A stretch of DNA of 64,000 nucleotides from Paracoccaceae bacterium (GCA_024742455.1 JANSYL010000001.1:248001-312000), one strand, 5' to 3'; positions 23,621 to 34,406 are shown, counted from the stretch's first letter. A program made the numbers and translations. The notes: generated from the sequence alone by a model not told the origin.

Positions 23621-24766
23621 ATGGCGCTCGACCGGCCCGATACGCTCAATTCGCTCGGCTTTGCCAAGCCGCCCGCCGAGACGCGGGTGGTGGTGGCAAT
23701 GTCGGGCGGCGTCGATTCGTCGGCCGTGGCCGCCGACCTGGCCGCGCAGGGCTATGACGTGGTGGGCGTGACGCTGCAGCTTTACGATCACGGCGCCGCG
23801 CTGGCCAAGAAGGGCGCCTGCTGCGCGGGCCGCGACATCCACGATGCCCGGCGCGTCGCCGAGGAGATGGGCTTTCCCCATTACGTGCTGGATTACGAGA
23901 ACACCTTCCGCGAGGCGGTGATCGACGAATTCGCCGACAGCTACCTTGCCGGCGCGACGCCCGTGCCCTGCATCCGCTGCAACGAGCGGGTGAAGTTCAA
24001 GGACCTGCTGGAGACGGCACGCGACCTCAATGCCGATTGCATGGCGACCGGCCATTACATCCAGCGCAAGATGGGCCCTGCGGGGGCCGAGTTGCACGCC
24101 GCCGCCGATGCCGCGCGCGACCAGTCCTATTTCCTGTTCTCCACCACGCAGGAGCAGCTGGATTTCCTGCGCTTCCCGCTGGGCCACCTGCCGTCCAAGG
24201 CCGACACGCGCGCGCTTGCCGCGCGCTATGGTCTGGGCGTGGCCGACAAGCCCGACAGCCAGGATATCTGTTTCGTGCCCAATGGCGATTATGCCGCCGT
24301 GATCGAGAAGCTGCGCCCCGGCGCCGCCGATCCGGGCGAGATCGTGGATATGGACGGCAATGTCCTGGGCGAACACCGGGGCGTGATCCACTACACGATC
24401 GGGCAGCGGCGTGGCCTTGGCATCGGCGGGCTCGCCGACCCGCTTTACGTGGTGAAACTGGACCCCGACACGCGCCGCGTGATCGTCGGCCCGAAAGAGG
24501 CGCTGAGCACGCGCCGGGTGCCCGTGCGCGAGATCAACTGGCTGGGCGACGCGCCTTTCGCCAGCCGGGAGGCGTGGGAGATGGAGGTCAAGATCCGCTC
24601 CACCCGCCCGCCGCGCGCCGCCACGATCCGGCCTGTCTCGGACACCGAGGCGGAGGTCGAACTGGTGGTGGCCGAGGACGGCGTCAGCCCCGGGCAGGCC
24701 TGCGTCTTTTATGCCCCCGACAGCAGCCGGATTTTCGGCGGCGGCTGGATCTGGCGCGGGCGCTGA
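23621..24766 (+). CDS. mnmA: tRNA-specific 2-thiouridylase
   Basis: A 381-residue enzyme that thiolates U34 of Lys, Glu and Gln tRNAs. The N-terminal PP-loop is [13 protein letters not shown]. The catalytic cysteines are in [14 protein letters not shown] and [13 protein letters not shown], and the C-terminal domain has [14 protein letters not shown]. The start at 23621 matches the family; an in-frame extension upstream is unlike homologues. It is divergent from sciP. Confidence 0.95.
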   Translation: MALDRPDTLNSLGFAKPPAETRVVVAMSGGVDSSAVAADLAAQGYDVVGVTLQLYDHGAALAKKGACCAGRDIHDARRVAEEMGFPHYVLDYENTFREAVIDEFADSYLAGATPVPCIRCNERVKFKDLLETARDLNADCMATGHYIQRKMGPAGAELHAAADAARDQSYFLFSTTQEQLDFLRFPLGHLPSKADTRALAARYGLGVADKPDSQDICFVPNGDYAAVIEKLRPGAADPGEIVDMDGNVLGEHRGVIHYTIGQRRGLGIGGLADPLYVVKLDPDTRRVIVGPKEALSTRRVPVREINWLGDAPFASREAWEMEVKIRSTRPPRAATIRPVSDTEAEVELVVAEDGVSPGQACVFYAPDSSRIFGGGWIWRGR

Positions 24767-24876
24767 TCCCTGCCCGCGCCGGAGATCAGGATTGAGCAGA
24801 CCAGCAAATTCCCTGATAAAAAAATCTAACGCGCCCCTCTTGATCCGCTGCCAAGGCGATCGCGCACCCCGGCCCC

Positions 24877-24900
24877 CTTCTTCTTGCCTGAAATACTGCC
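24877..24900 (-). repeat. Dispersed intergenic repeat core, copy 1
   Basis: On the minus strand it reads GGCAGTATTTCAGGCAAGAAGAAG. It shares the pattern GTATTT-N3/4-GCAAGAAGAAG with copies at 30351-30375 and 46101-46125. It lies in the 197-base gap between mnmA and the nucleoside hydrolase gene. Confidence 0.55.
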
Positions 24901-24963
24901 ACCAGAGGCATTGAAACCGAACGCGCCCCGTCGGATGGTCGCGCCACGTCGCCGGAGGGACCC

Positions 24964-25899
24964 ATGCGCAAGATCATCATCGACACCGATCCGGGCCAGG
25001 ATGACGCCGTGGCGATTCTGCTGGCGCTGGCCAGCCCGGACGAGATCGAGGTTCTGGGGATCACGGCGGTGGCGGGAAATGTGCCGTTAGCCCTGACCTC
25101 GAAGAATGCGCGCATCGTCTGCGAACTGGCCGGACGGAGCGATATCCCGGTTTTCGCGGGCTGTGACAGGCCGCTGGCCCATACGCTGGTGACAGCCGAG
25201 CATGTGCACGGCAAGACCGGGCTGGACGGGATCCCCCTGCCCGACCCCCAGATGAAGCTGCAGGACCGGCACGGGGTCGATTTCATCATCGACACGCTGC
25301 GCGCCGAACCGCCGGGCACGGTCACGCTGTGCCCGCTCGGACCGCTGACCAATATCGCCACGGCGCTGACCCGTGCACCCGACATCGGCCCCCGTATCGC
25401 CGGGATCGTCCTGATGGGCGGGGCCTATTTCGAGGTGGGCAACATCACCCCGGCAGCCGAGTTCAACATCTATGTCGACCCCGAGGCGGCGCAGGTGGTG
25501 TTCCATTCCGGCGCGCCGATCACGGTGATGCCGCTGGATGTCACCCATAAGGCGCTGATCACGCGCGACCGCAACGACGCCTTGCGCGCGCTGGGCACAC
25601 GTGTGGGCGCGGTCGTCGCCGCCTGGACCGATTTCTTCGAACGCTTCGACAAGGAGAAATACGGGTCGGAGGGCGCGCCGCTGCATGACCCTTGCGTCAT
25701 CGCCTACCTGCTGGCGCCCGAGCTTTTCACCGGGCGCCATATCAACGTGGAGATCGAGACGCAGTCGGCGCTGACGCGCGGGATGACGGTGGCCGACTGG
25801 TGGCGCGTGACAGACCGGGTGCCCAACGCGACCTTCATGGGCGATCTGGACGCGCCGGGGTTTTTCGAGTTGCTGACCACGCGGCTGGCGCGGTTTTGA
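24964..25899 (+). CDS. Nucleoside hydrolase
   Basis: A 311-residue inosine/uridine-preferring hydrolase that cuts ribonucleosides into base and ribose. The calcium-binding signature DTDPGQDDA is at residues 8-16, and the C-terminal HDPCVIAYLL carries a conserved His-Asp. EFNIYVDPEAA is the usual central motif. Length is normal. Specificity among nucleosides cannot be told. There is no transporter gene next to it. Confidence 0.93.
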   Translation: MRKIIIDTDPGQDDAVAILLALASPDEIEVLGITAVAGNVPLALTSKNARIVCELAGRSDIPVFAGCDRPLAHTLVTAEHVHGKTGLDGIPLPDPQMKLQDRHGVDFIIDTLRAEPPGTVTLCPLGPLTNIATALTRAPDIGPRIAGIVLMGGAYFEVGNITPAAEFNIYVDPEAAQVVFHSGAPITVMPLDVTHKALITRDRNDALRALGTRVGAVVAAWTDFFERFDKEKYGSEGAPLHDPCVIAYLLAPELFTGRHINVEIETQSALTRGMTVADWWRVTDRVPNATFMGDLDAPGFFELLTTRLARF

Positions 25900-26010
25900 G
25901 GCGGTTTTGCGAACCGGCCGCGAAGCCTGTCTGAGGCTTGGTCTTCCGATCCTGAGTGTGACGATCGGGGTGGCGCAAACCGGTCTGCGGCCGTAGAGCC
26001 GCAACTTGAT

Positions 26011-26037
26011 TGTAAATCGTAGCGTTACATGTTACAT
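26011..26037 (+). promoter_or_regulatory. Probable HigA operator
   Basis: TGTAA at 26011-26015 and TTACA at 26025-26029 form an inverted repeat, and a second TTACAT follows at 26032-26037, ending 7 bases before the toxin start. A self-repressing antitoxin would bind here, overlapping the ribosome site. Confidence 0.45.
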
Positions 26038-26044
26038 CGCGCAA

Positions 26045-26326
26045 ATGATTGTCGGGTTCAAGCACAAGGGTCTAAGGGAATTTTACGAACGCGGAACAAC
26101 CAGAGGCCTTCGATCTGACCAGACGAGGCGCATTGCGACGATCCTGGCGGACCTGGATGCAGCCCTTGGCCTTGATGATCTGACCCGCCCGAGCCTGCGG
26201 CTGCATGAATTGAAAGGCGCGCGGAAAGGGACATGGGCGGTCAGCGTGAATGGTCCTTGGCGCATCACCTTCGCAGACCTTGGCGATGGCAAGTTCGACG
26301 TTTTGGATTTGGAGCAGTATCACTGA
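26045..26326 (+). CDS. higB: HigB-like (RelE superfamily) mRNA interferase toxin
   Basis: A 93-residue basic toxin of the RelE/HigB type. It begins MIVGFKHKGLREFYERGT and has LHELKGARKGTWAVSVNGPWRITF, the usual central strand region of HigB/GraT proteins. It ends DLEQYH. Such toxins cut mRNA at the ribosome. The toxin gene precedes the antitoxin gene by 13 bases, the reversed order typical of hig loci. An in-frame ATG at 26006 lies within the operator, so I take 26045. Confidence 0.9.
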   Translation: MIVGFKHKGLREFYERGTTRGLRSDQTRRIATILADLDAALGLDDLTRPSLRLHELKGARKGTWAVSVNGPWRITFADLGDGKFDVLDLEQYH

Positions 26327-26339
26327 ACGGAGGCGCATT

Positions 26340-26633
26340 ATGCCGATGCACAGCCCGCCCCATGTGGGGGCACATATTCAGGATGAGATCGACTTTCTCG
26401 GCCTGTCCACGGCGAAAGCCGCCGAAGCGCTTGGCGTGTCGCGCCAACAGCTTCACCGGGTCCTCGCCGGAAAAAGCGGCATCTCCGCCGAGATGGCCAT
26501 GCGGCTGGAGGCCGTGATCGGATCGACCGCCGATCACTGGATGCGGCTGCAGGGGGCCTATGATCTTGCGCAGGCGCGGCAGAATAAGGCCAAGATCACC
26601 AAGGGGCTGCGACGGTTGACGCCCGCCGCCTGA
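26340..26633 (+). CDS. higA: HigA-like antitoxin (XRE helix-turn-helix)
   Basis: A 97-residue DNA-binding antitoxin. The helix-turn-helix AAEALGVSRQQLHRVLAGKS is at about residues 28-47, followed by the family motif EMAMRLEAVIGSTADHWMRLQ. It should neutralise the toxin encoded 13 bases upstream and repress the operon. The ATG at 26340 follows GGAGG, and longer readings upstream overlap the toxin gene. Confidence 0.92.
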   Translation: MPMHSPPHVGAHIQDEIDFLGLSTAKAAEALGVSRQQLHRVLAGKSGISAEMAMRLEAVIGSTADHWMRLQGAYDLAQARQNKAKITKGLRRLTPAA

Positions 26634-26674
26634 TGGGCCCTGGGCTGCGGCGAAAGCGGCCATCACGAGGTTTG

Positions 26675-26694
26675 CAGACCCTTCGATGGGTCTG
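26675..26694 (+). terminator. Hairpin behind the hig operon
   Basis: CAGACCC at 26675-26681 pairs with GGGTCTG at 26688-26694 across a 6-base loop, 41 bases after the antitoxin stop. No T-run follows, so termination may be weak or Rho-assisted. Confidence 0.4.
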
Positions 26695-26723
26695 TCGAAA
26701 CCGTGCGAAGGGTGTCGGCCCTC

Positions 26724-26849
26724 TCAGACCACCACCGCGACCACGATGATCATCAGCAGCGAATAGAGCGCCACGCCGCCGCCCACCAGCCAGAAATGCC
26801 AGTTCTTGAAGACGCTGGCCTTGGCCAGCTGCGTGGCCTGGAAAATCAG
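26724..26849 (-). pseudogene. Membrane-anchor segment in a shifted frame behind the CBS gene
   Basis: Directly behind the CBS stop, another minus-strand frame reads LIFQATQLAKASVFKNWHFW and then a membrane helix ending LYSLLMIIVVAVVV and a TGA at 26724. It has no ATG/GTG start with a ribosome site of its own and is open back into the CBS gene. One base added in CCGGCC near 26850 would join it to the CBS frame as YTWP-x-LIFQ. I infer that the ancestral product was a membrane-anchored CBS protein. A sequencing indel would look the same. Confidence 0.45.
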
Positions 26850-27262
26850 GCCGGCCAGGTGTAGCTGACGAAATCGCCCTGCGTGAAAACCGCCTTGATC
26901 CGGCCATCCTCATCCACGACGGGCAGGCGGCGGAACCGGTCGTTCGACATGATCCTGAGCCAATCGACCACGTCATCGGTTTCCCGCGCGACGCGGGGGT
27001 TTTCGGTCATGATGTCGGACAGGGTCGTCTTGTCCGCATCACGGTTTTCATGAACCACCCGCCCCATGATGTCGCGTTCGGTGACGATGCCGATGACGCG
27101 TTCATCCTGATCGGTGATCACCACCGACCCGAAGCCGCGGGCGGTCATCGCCGCCACTGCCTCGCGCACGGTGGCCTCGGGGGCGAAGGTCAGGGGCTTG
27201 GGCTTGGATGCGTATTCGGGGCGGTCGCGCAATTGCATCGCGACGCGGTCTGAGGCGGCCAT
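26846..27262 (-). CDS. CBS domain protein, possibly C-terminally frameshifted
   Basis: A 138-residue protein with two CBS motifs (about 20-75 and 85-135), seen in ATVREAVAAMTARGFGSVVI, VTERDIMGRVV and RRLPVVDEDGRI. CBS pairs bind adenine nucleotides and act as sensors. The frame stops abruptly after FVSYTWPA, and a plausible membrane anchor continues in another frame. The gene is divergent from selO. Confidence 0.85.
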   Translation of the reverse strand: MAASDRVAMQLRDRPEYASKPKPLTFAPEATVREAVAAMTARGFGSVVITDQDERVIGIVTERDIMGRVVHENRDADKTTLSDIMTENPRVARETDDVVDWLRIMSNDRFRRLPVVDEDGRIKAVFTQGDFVSYTWPA

Positions 27263-27388
27263 GTCGGATCTCCCTGTCTACTCGGCAATAGCCCCGACAC
27301 CTAACACGCGCGCCCGAGGGGGCAACACACCCCCTGTTCAAGCCGCGCCCCGGCCCCTAGGTCTTGGCGGATTGAGGACCGCGCCGCC

Positions 27389-28825
27389 ATGACTGCCCGA
27401 TTTCCCTTCGACAATTCCTATGCCCGGCTGCCCGACCGGTTCTATACCCGTCTCGCCCCCACGCCCGTGGCCGAGCCGGGGCTGGTGGCCGTGAACCGGG
27501 CGCTGGCCGACCGGCTGGGTCTGACCCTGCCGGACAGCGAGGCCGAGATCGCCGCCCTGTTTGCCGGCAACACCCTGCCCGACGGGGCCGCACCGCTGGC
27601 ACAGGTCTATGCCGGGCACCAATTCGGCGGCTGGTCACCGCAACTGGGCGACGGGCGCGCGGTGCTGCTGGGCGAGGTGGTGGCGCCGGACGGGGCGCGG
27701 TTCGACATCCAGCTGAAAGGGGCGGGCCGCACGCCCTATTCCCGCATGGGCGACGGGCGTGCCTGGCTGGGCCCGGTCCTGCGCGAATACATCCTGTCGG
27801 AGGCGATGGCGGCGCTTGGCCTGCCCACGACGCGGGCGCTGGCCGCCGTGACCACCGGCGAGATCGTGCTGCGGGAGGGGCCCCTGCCCGGGGCGGTGTT
27901 CACCCGGGTGGCGCGGTCGCATGTCCGGGTGGGGACGTTCCAGTTCTTTGCCTCGCGCGATGATGTCCCCGCGCTTGAGGCCCTGTGCACCCACGTCATC
28001 CAGCGCCATTACCCGGAGGCGGAGGGACCGGCGGGATTGCTACGCGCAGTGATCGCGGCGCAGGCCGATCTGGTCGCAGGCTGGATGGCGGTGGGCTTCA
28101 TCCACGGGGTGATGAACACAGACAACATGGCGATTTCGGGCGAGACCATCGATTACGGACCCTGCGCCTTCATGGACGCCTATCACCCCGATACGGTGTT
28201 TTCCTCGATCGACCAGTTCGGGCGCTATGCCTATGCCAACCAGCCCCAGATTGCGGCATGGAACCTGGCGCAATTCGCCACCGCGCTCTTGCCGCTGATG
28301 CCCGACCGGGACGCGGCCATCGAGGATTTCACGCAAGCCGTGAACGGGTTCGCCGATGCCTTCGACACGGCGTGGCAGGCACGGCTGCGGGCGAAACTGG
28401 GCCTTGCGACGGCGGAGGACGGGGATACGGGCCTGGCATTGAACCTGCTGGAGGTGATGGCGGCGAACGGGGCGGATTTCACGCGGGTGTTCCGCGCGTT
28501 GTCGGGGCCGGACCCGGTGCAGGCGCGCAGTGAATTCGCGGACCCCACGGCGTTCGACGGCTGGCACGAGGCATGGGCCCGGCGCATCACACGCGAGGAT
28601 GGGGCCACGCGGGTGGCACGGATGCAGGCCGCAAACCCCGCGCGCATCCCGCGTAACCACCGGGTCGAAGAGGCGATAACGGCCGCCGTTGCGGGCGATC
28701 CGGGCGTGTTCGAACGGCTGATGGCGGCGCTGGCCGATCCCTATGCCGAGGATTCGGGCCTGGCGGCCTATGAGGATGGGCCGACCGAGCAAACCCGTGT
28801 GCGCGCGACCTTCTGCGGAACGTGA
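27389..28825 (+). CDS. selO: Protein adenylyltransferase SelO (YdiU)
   Basis: A 478-residue pseudokinase-fold enzyme that attaches AMP to Ser, Thr or Tyr of target proteins. [41 protein letters not shown], the metal-binding [11 protein letters not shown] and [12 protein letters not shown] are all intact. The protein ends TFCGT, so a cysteine occupies the place of the C-terminal selenocysteine of animal SelO. Stop codons of selO and the convergent EamA gene are 3 bases apart. Confidence 0.96.
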   Translation: MTARFPFDNSYARLPDRFYTRLAPTPVAEPGLVAVNRALADRLGLTLPDSEAEIAALFAGNTLPDGAAPLAQVYAGHQFGGWSPQLGDGRAVLLGEVVAPDGARFDIQLKGAGRTPYSRMGDGRAWLGPVLREYILSEAMAALGLPTTRALAAVTTGEIVLREGPLPGAVFTRVARSHVRVGTFQFFASRDDVPALEALCTHVIQRHYPEAEGPAGLLRAVIAAQADLVAGWMAVGFIHGVMNTDNMAISGETIDYGPCAFMDAYHPDTVFSSIDQFGRYAYANQPQIAAWNLAQFATALLPLMPDRDAAIEDFTQAVNGFADAFDTAWQARLRAKLGLATAEDGDTGLALNLLEVMAANGADFTRVFRALSGPDPVQARSEFADPTAFDGWHEAWARRITREDGATRVARMQAANPARIPRNHRVEEAITAAVAGDPGVFERLMAALADPYAEDSGLAAYEDGPTEQTRVRATFCGT

Positions 28826-28828
28826 CGG

Positions 28829-29734
28829 TCAGGCGGGAACGGGGGCCTTGCGCGGCCGGTTGATCAGGATCAGGCCCGCGCAGACCAGAACCAGCGCCAC
28901 CAGGATTTCGGGTCCCACATCTTCGCCCAGCAACAGCCAGCCGAGGCCCACTCCGAAGATCGGCGCGAGAAAGCTGAAGGCCGCCACCGAGGCGGGCGGG
29001 TAGATCGACAGGAGCCACATCCACAACAGAAAGCCCGCGCTGACGATGGCCACGATCTGGAACGCGAGCCCCGCCCAATGGATCGGTTCGGGGTCACGCA
29101 GAAGCGGGCCGAAGGCAAGCGAGGCGGCAAGGATCAGAACGGCCGAGACGCAGAGCTGCCAGAACAGCTGCATCTCGGGGCGGATATCCTTCAGCGGCGT
29201 GGCCCGCGCGCACAGCGCGATCCCCGCCCATCCGAAGGCCGCCGCCAGCGCGAAGAGATCCCCGGCCAGCGACGCCTCGCCCTCGCCCGATCGGTCGCGC
29301 AGCAGGATGGCGATGGCCACGCCCGCCACCGCCAGCGCAAGGCCCGCGACCTTGGTCCGGGTCAGGGTTTCGCCGGGAATGAGGAAATGCGCCCCGATCG
29401 CCAGCCAGACCGGCATCGTGTAGAAGATCACCGAGGTGCGCGTGACCGTCGTGAGGTCAAGCGCGATGAACAGGCAGATGAACTCGGCGCTGAACACCAG
29501 CCCGATCAGGATGCCATAGGGAACGATGCCAGGTTTCACGGTGACGGCGATGCCGCGCGCGCGCATCCACAGATAGATGCATAGCGCCCCGCCGAGCGAG
29601 CGGAGCCCGGCGAAGAACACCGGCTGCAACCCGTCATTGGTGACCTTGATCACCACCTGGTTGAACCCCAGAAGCAGCGAGAACAGGGTCAGCGTCACCA
29701 CGCCGAAGAGGTCGATGCGATCCTTTTGTGCCAT
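28829..29734 (-). CDS. EamA-type (DMT) transporter
   Basis: A 301-residue membrane protein with about ten hydrophobic segments and two EamA halves. It contains NQVVIKVTNDGLQPVFFAGLR in the first half and SFLAPIFGVGLGWLLLGED in the second, both typical of drug/metabolite exporters. The substrate is unknown. The start at 29734 has AGGGGGG upstream; longer open reading adds a non-homologous hydrophilic stretch. It is convergent with selO and divergent from the Fur-type gene. Confidence 0.88.
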   Translation of the reverse strand: MAQKDRIDLFGVVTLTLFSLLLGFNQVVIKVTNDGLQPVFFAGLRSLGGALCIYLWMRARGIAVTVKPGIVPYGILIGLVFSAEFICLFIALDLTTVTRTSVIFYTMPVWLAIGAHFLIPGETLTRTKVAGLALAVAGVAIAILLRDRSGEGEASLAGDLFALAAAFGWAGIALCARATPLKDIRPEMQLFWQLCVSAVLILAASLAFGPLLRDPEPIHWAGLAFQIVAIVSAGFLLWMWLLSIYPPASVAAFSFLAPIFGVGLGWLLLGEDVGPEILVALVLVCAGLILINRPRKAPVPA

Positions 29735-29851
29735 GTGCCCCCCTGCGCCCTGCCCGTCAGACCCGCTGGACCGGCCCCTGTCAAGCCGCGCGGGGTTTTC
29801 GCGGCAGGCCAAATCCCCTAAACCGGTGGCGGTTCAAACGGGGGTCGGGCG

Positions 29852-30265
29852 ATGTCGGACACGATCTTGTCGCGCTGCGAGGCCAGGGGCCTGAGGATGA
29901 CCGAGCAGCGCCGCGTCATCGCGCAGGTTCTGGAGGCCTCGGACGACCACCCCGATGTCGAGGAACTGTATGCCCGCGCGTCGGCCCGCGACCCCAATAT
30001 CTCGATTGCCACGGTCTATCGGACGGTCAAGCTGTTCGAGGAATCGGGCATCATCGACCGTCTGGAATTCGGCGACGGGCGCGCGCGCTATGAAGATGCC
30101 GACCGCGACCATCACGACCATCTGATCGACCTGAATTCCGGAGAGGTGATCGAATTCGTCGACCCCGAGATAGAGGCGCTGCAGGACCGCATCGCCGAGA
30201 AACTCGGCTACCGGCTGAAGGGCCACAAGCTGGAGCTTTACGGGGTGCCCTTGAAAAAGGGCTGA
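29852..30265 (+). CDS. fur: Fur family metal regulator (Fur/Mur)
   Basis: A 137-residue winged-helix repressor. The DNA-binding part has MTEQRRVIAQVLEAS and SIATVYRTVKLFEE. The dimerisation half holds the metal-binding HHDHLID motif and DPEIEALQDRIAEKLGY. No CxxC zinc pair is present, as in the alphaproteobacterial forms that often respond to manganese (Mur) rather than iron. Which metal it senses cannot be decided from the sequence. Confidence 0.9.
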   Translation: MSDTILSRCEARGLRMTEQRRVIAQVLEASDDHPDVEELYARASARDPNISIATVYRTVKLFEESGIIDRLEFGDGRARYEDADRDHHDHLIDLNSGEVIEFVDPEIEALQDRIAEKLGYRLKGHKLELYGVPLKKG

Positions 30266-30350
30266 GGCGGCAAAAGCCTTGCAACGCTTTGCATCTATCC
30301 CGGGTGGCGCACGGTGCTGTGCCCGACTTGTGCCGGGCGCAGCGTGTCTT

Positions 30351-30375
30351 GTGAGTATTTTCCGCAAGAAGAAGC
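30351..30375 (+). repeat. Dispersed intergenic repeat core, copy 2
   Basis: It reads GTGAGTATTTTCCGCAAGAAGAAGC on the plus strand. It shares the GTATTT...GCAAGAAGAAG core with 24877-24900 and 46101-46125, and lies in the gap between the Fur-type and EamA genes. Confidence 0.55.
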
Positions 30376-30449
30376 GGCTGGATGGGCTTTGCGTCGGGCC
30401 GCTTTGCCGCTAGGCGGGATGGCAGGAGCGGCGGGGAGGCTTGCGAAGC

Positions 30450-31316
30450 TTGGACAATCTCAAGGGCATGGCATGGATGACGCTGGCGATGCTGGCCTTC
30501 GCGCTGGCGGACATGACCATCGTGTTCATGTCGCGCGACCTGCCGGTGGGCCAGATCGTGTTCCTGCTGGGCACCGGAGGCACGATTCTGTTCGGGCTCT
30601 GGGCGATCGTGCAGGGCCATCGCTGGTGGTCGCCGGTGTTCCTGATGCGGTCGGTCATGGTGCGCAATGCCGGTGAGGTGGCGGCTGCCATTGCCTTCAT
30701 CACCGCGCTGTCGCTGATCTCGCTGTCGCAGCTTTCCGCCGTCATTCAGGCCAATCCCTTGCTGGTGACGCTGGGGGCGGCGCTGTTTCTGGGCGAACGC
30801 GTCGGATGGCGGCGCTGGACCGCGATCATCGTCGGATTGATCGGGGTGCTGATCATCATCCGGCCTGTGGGCGCAGGCTTTGACGCCAACATCCTTTGGG
30901 CGGTGGCGGCGGCGATCGGCCTGTCGCTGCGCGACATCGCCACCCGGCCCGTCCCCAAGACGGTGCCGACCACCCTGCTGGCCAGCTACAGTTTTGCCTC
31001 GGTGTCGGTGGCCGGACTGGTCCTGATGCCCTTTGCGGGCGGCTTTGCCCCGATCCCGGTATCGGCCATCGGGTTCCTGTTCGGCTGCATCCTGGCCAGC
31101 ATGGTCGCGGTGTTCGCGATCACCGCGGCGATGCGCGTGGGCGAGGTCGCGGTGGTCACCCCGTTCCGCTATACCCGGCTGGTCTTTGCCTTCCTCATCG
31201 CGGTCTACATCTTCGGCGAAACGCTGGATGTCTGGACGCTTGTGGGGGTCAGCATCGTGGTGGCGACGGGGCTTTACACCCTGTGGCGCGAGGCCTTGCG
31301 CAAACGCCCGGCCTGA
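30450..31316 (+). CDS. EamA-type (DMT) transporter
   Basis: A 288-residue carrier with about ten membrane segments. Recognisable parts are the first-half end QLSAVIQANPLLVTLGAALFL and the second-half VVTPFRYTRLVFAFLIAVYIFGE. The substrate is unknown. No ATG fits the N-terminus; a TTG at 30450 lies 10 bases after GGGGAGG and is preferred over the TTG at 30441, which is too close to that site. The gene is preceded by a dispersed repeat copy and followed by eno. Confidence 0.85.
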   Translation: MDNLKGMAWMTLAMLAFALADMTIVFMSRDLPVGQIVFLLGTGGTILFGLWAIVQGHRWWSPVFLMRSVMVRNAGEVAAAIAFITALSLISLSQLSAVIQANPLLVTLGAALFLGERVGWRRWTAIIVGLIGVLIIIRPVGAGFDANILWAVAAAIGLSLRDIATRPVPKTVPTTLLASYSFASVSVAGLVLMPFAGGFAPIPVSAIGFLFGCILASMVAVFAITAAMRVGEVAVVTPFRYTRLVFAFLIAVYIFGETLDVWTLVGVSIVVATGLYTLWREALRKRPA

Positions 31317-31386
31317 TGCGGCGTTTTTGCTAGCGCAATCAGCCTCGCCACCCGGGACGGGCTTGGTATAGAGCGCGCGACACTGA

Positions 31387-32694
<1,308 letters not shown>

Positions 32695-32759
32695 CGCGCA
32701 CTGCGCGGGGCCGCAATGTCGGCCGGACGGACGCAGGCCAGCACAAGGATCATGACCGA

Positions 32760-33182
32760 ATGACCGCTGACGAGATCATCGCCCGGCTGGGCCTCGTCCC
32801 GCATCCTGAAGGCGGGCATTACCGCCAGACCTGGATCGACAGCGACAGCACGGGCCGCCCGTCTGGCACCTGCATCTATTTCCTGTTGAAGGCGGGAGAG
32901 GCCAGTCACTGGCACCGGGTCGACGCGACCGAGATCTGGCTTTTCCATGCGGGTGCGCCGCTGGTGCTGTCGATCGCGGCCGATGATGCGGGGCCGGCCA
33001 CCGACCACATGCTGACGCCCGACCTGACCGAAGGCGCACCGCAGATCATCGTGCCGAGGGATCACTGGCAGGCCGCGCGCAGCACCGGGGATTACACGCT
33101 GGTGTCCTGCACCGTCTCGCCGGGGTTCCGGTTCGACGGCTTCATCCTTGCCCCGCCCGGGTTCGACATTCCGCGCAACTGA
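32760..33182 (+). CDS. Cupin family protein, DUF985
   Basis: A 140-residue cupin. The N-terminal HPEGGHYRQTW, the first cupin strand region SHWHRVDATEIWLFHAG and the C-terminal CTVSPGFRFDGFILAP are typical of the DUF985 group. Function is not established. The start at 32760 follows the eno stop by 65 bases, and the longer in-frame reading overlaps eno. Confidence 0.87.
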   Translation: MTADEIIARLGLVPHPEGGHYRQTWIDSDSTGRPSGTCIYFLLKAGEASHWHRVDATEIWLFHAGAPLVLSIAADDAGPATDHMLTPDLTEGAPQIIVPRDHWQAARSTGDYTLVSCTVSPGFRFDGFILAPPGFDIPRN

Positions 33183-33256
33183 CGGGCCGCCGGACCGGCG
33201 ACGGGGGCAGCGCCCCTTGCCCCCTTCCGCGGGCCACGGGCCTGCATGCCTTCGGA

Positions 33257-34336
33257 TCACGGATGCGACAGGCGCCCGCCGCCCACCGGGGCGGCGATGC
33301 CCGTGGTGCCGGGGGCGCTGGTCGTCAGGCCCGCGCGCACCCGTGCGGCGAGATAGGCGAAGGCCTGCGCCTCGAGCGCGTCCCCGTCAAGGCCGCGCTC
33401 TTCCACGGGCAGGACCGGGCATCGCAGCGCCGCCTTCAGCCCCGCCATCAATGCCCCGTTGTGCCGTCCGCCGCCGGTCACCCAAAGCTCGGCCACCGGG
33501 CGGGGCGCGTAGGACAGGCCACGGGCGACCGCCATCACCGTAATCGCCGCCAGCGTTGCCAGCGCATCGGCATCACCCAGATCGGCGACCGTTTCGGCCA
33601 GCCCGGAGAAATCCCCCCGGTCGAGCGATTTGGGCGGCATCTTGTAGAAGAACGGATGCACCAGCGCGTCCTTGACCCTTGCGGCATTGGCCCGGCCCCG
33701 CCGCGCCAGCGCCCCGCCCGCGTCATGGGACCCGAGACCGCGCGCGAGGCACAGATCATCCATCGCCGCATTGCCCGGCCCGGTGTCAAAGGCCAGAAGC
33801 GCGCCGGGCGCATCGGGGGTTTCGGCCTGCGGGTCCACCCAGGTGATATTGCCCACCCCGCCCAGGTTCAGCACCGCCAGCGGCGCCGTGACGCCGGCCG
33901 CCCGGGCGCAGGCCCAGTGATAGAACGGGGCGAGCGGCGCGCCCTGCCCGCCCAGCGCCATGTCATTGCTGCGGAAATCCCAGACGACGGGCACACCCAA
34001 GGCCCTGGCCAGGCGCGCACCATCGCCTGCCTGGTGGGTGCGGGCGCCGGCCGGATCATGCGCCAGTGTCTGGCCGTGAAATCCCACCAGATCGACCGCC
34101 GGCAAGCCGTCGAGAACCTCAAGATGCGCGGCCTCCACCACCCGGGCCGCGGCCTCGGCCAGCGGGTCGCCGGGCCAGGTGCCAAGGGCTGTGCGCAGGA
34201 CGGCGCGTTCCGCGTCGGAATAGGGGCGATAGGCGGTGTCGCCGGTCGCCGCCACCGTGACCCCGTCGGTGTCGAGGATCGCGGCATCGACCCCGTCCAG
34301 CGACGTGCCCGACATCAAGCCAACCACCCGGACCAT
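33257..34336 (-). CDS. anmK: Anhydro-N-acetylmuramic acid kinase
   Basis: A 359-residue sugar kinase that recycles anhydroMurNAc released from peptidoglycan, giving MurNAc-6-phosphate. GLMSGTSLDGVDAAI, GFHGQTLAHDP, NLGGVGNITW and FDTGPGNAAMDDL are the family motifs. The C-terminal VTGGGRHNGALM is the adenine-binding part. It is divergent from tyrS. AAAGGG before 34336 supports the start. Confidence 0.94.
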   Translation of the reverse strand: MVRVVGLMSGTSLDGVDAAILDTDGVTVAATGDTAYRPYSDAERAVLRTALGTWPGDPLAEAAARVVEAAHLEVLDGLPAVDLVGFHGQTLAHDPAGARTHQAGDGARLARALGVPVVWDFRSNDMALGGQGAPLAPFYHWACARAAGVTAPLAVLNLGGVGNITWVDPQAETPDAPGALLAFDTGPGNAAMDDLCLARGLGSHDAGGALARRGRANAARVKDALVHPFFYKMPPKSLDRGDFSGLAETVADLGDADALATLAAITVMAVARGLSYAPRPVAELWVTGGGRHNGALMAGLKAALRCPVLPVEERGLDGDALEAQAFAYLAARVRAGLTTSAPGTTGIAAPVGGGRLSHP

Positions 34337-34406
34337 CTGACCCTTTCCCTTCGTCCCCGTGCCCGGTATAGCCCGGACGCCTGTGGCAAGCATGGGGCCC
34401 ATCGCC

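Noticed and set aside
27317-27335. AGGGGG/CCCCCT hairpin between the CBS gene and selO
   Set aside because: It is a short 6-bp stem in a divergent promoter region with no T-run; a chance GC-rich pairing is likely.
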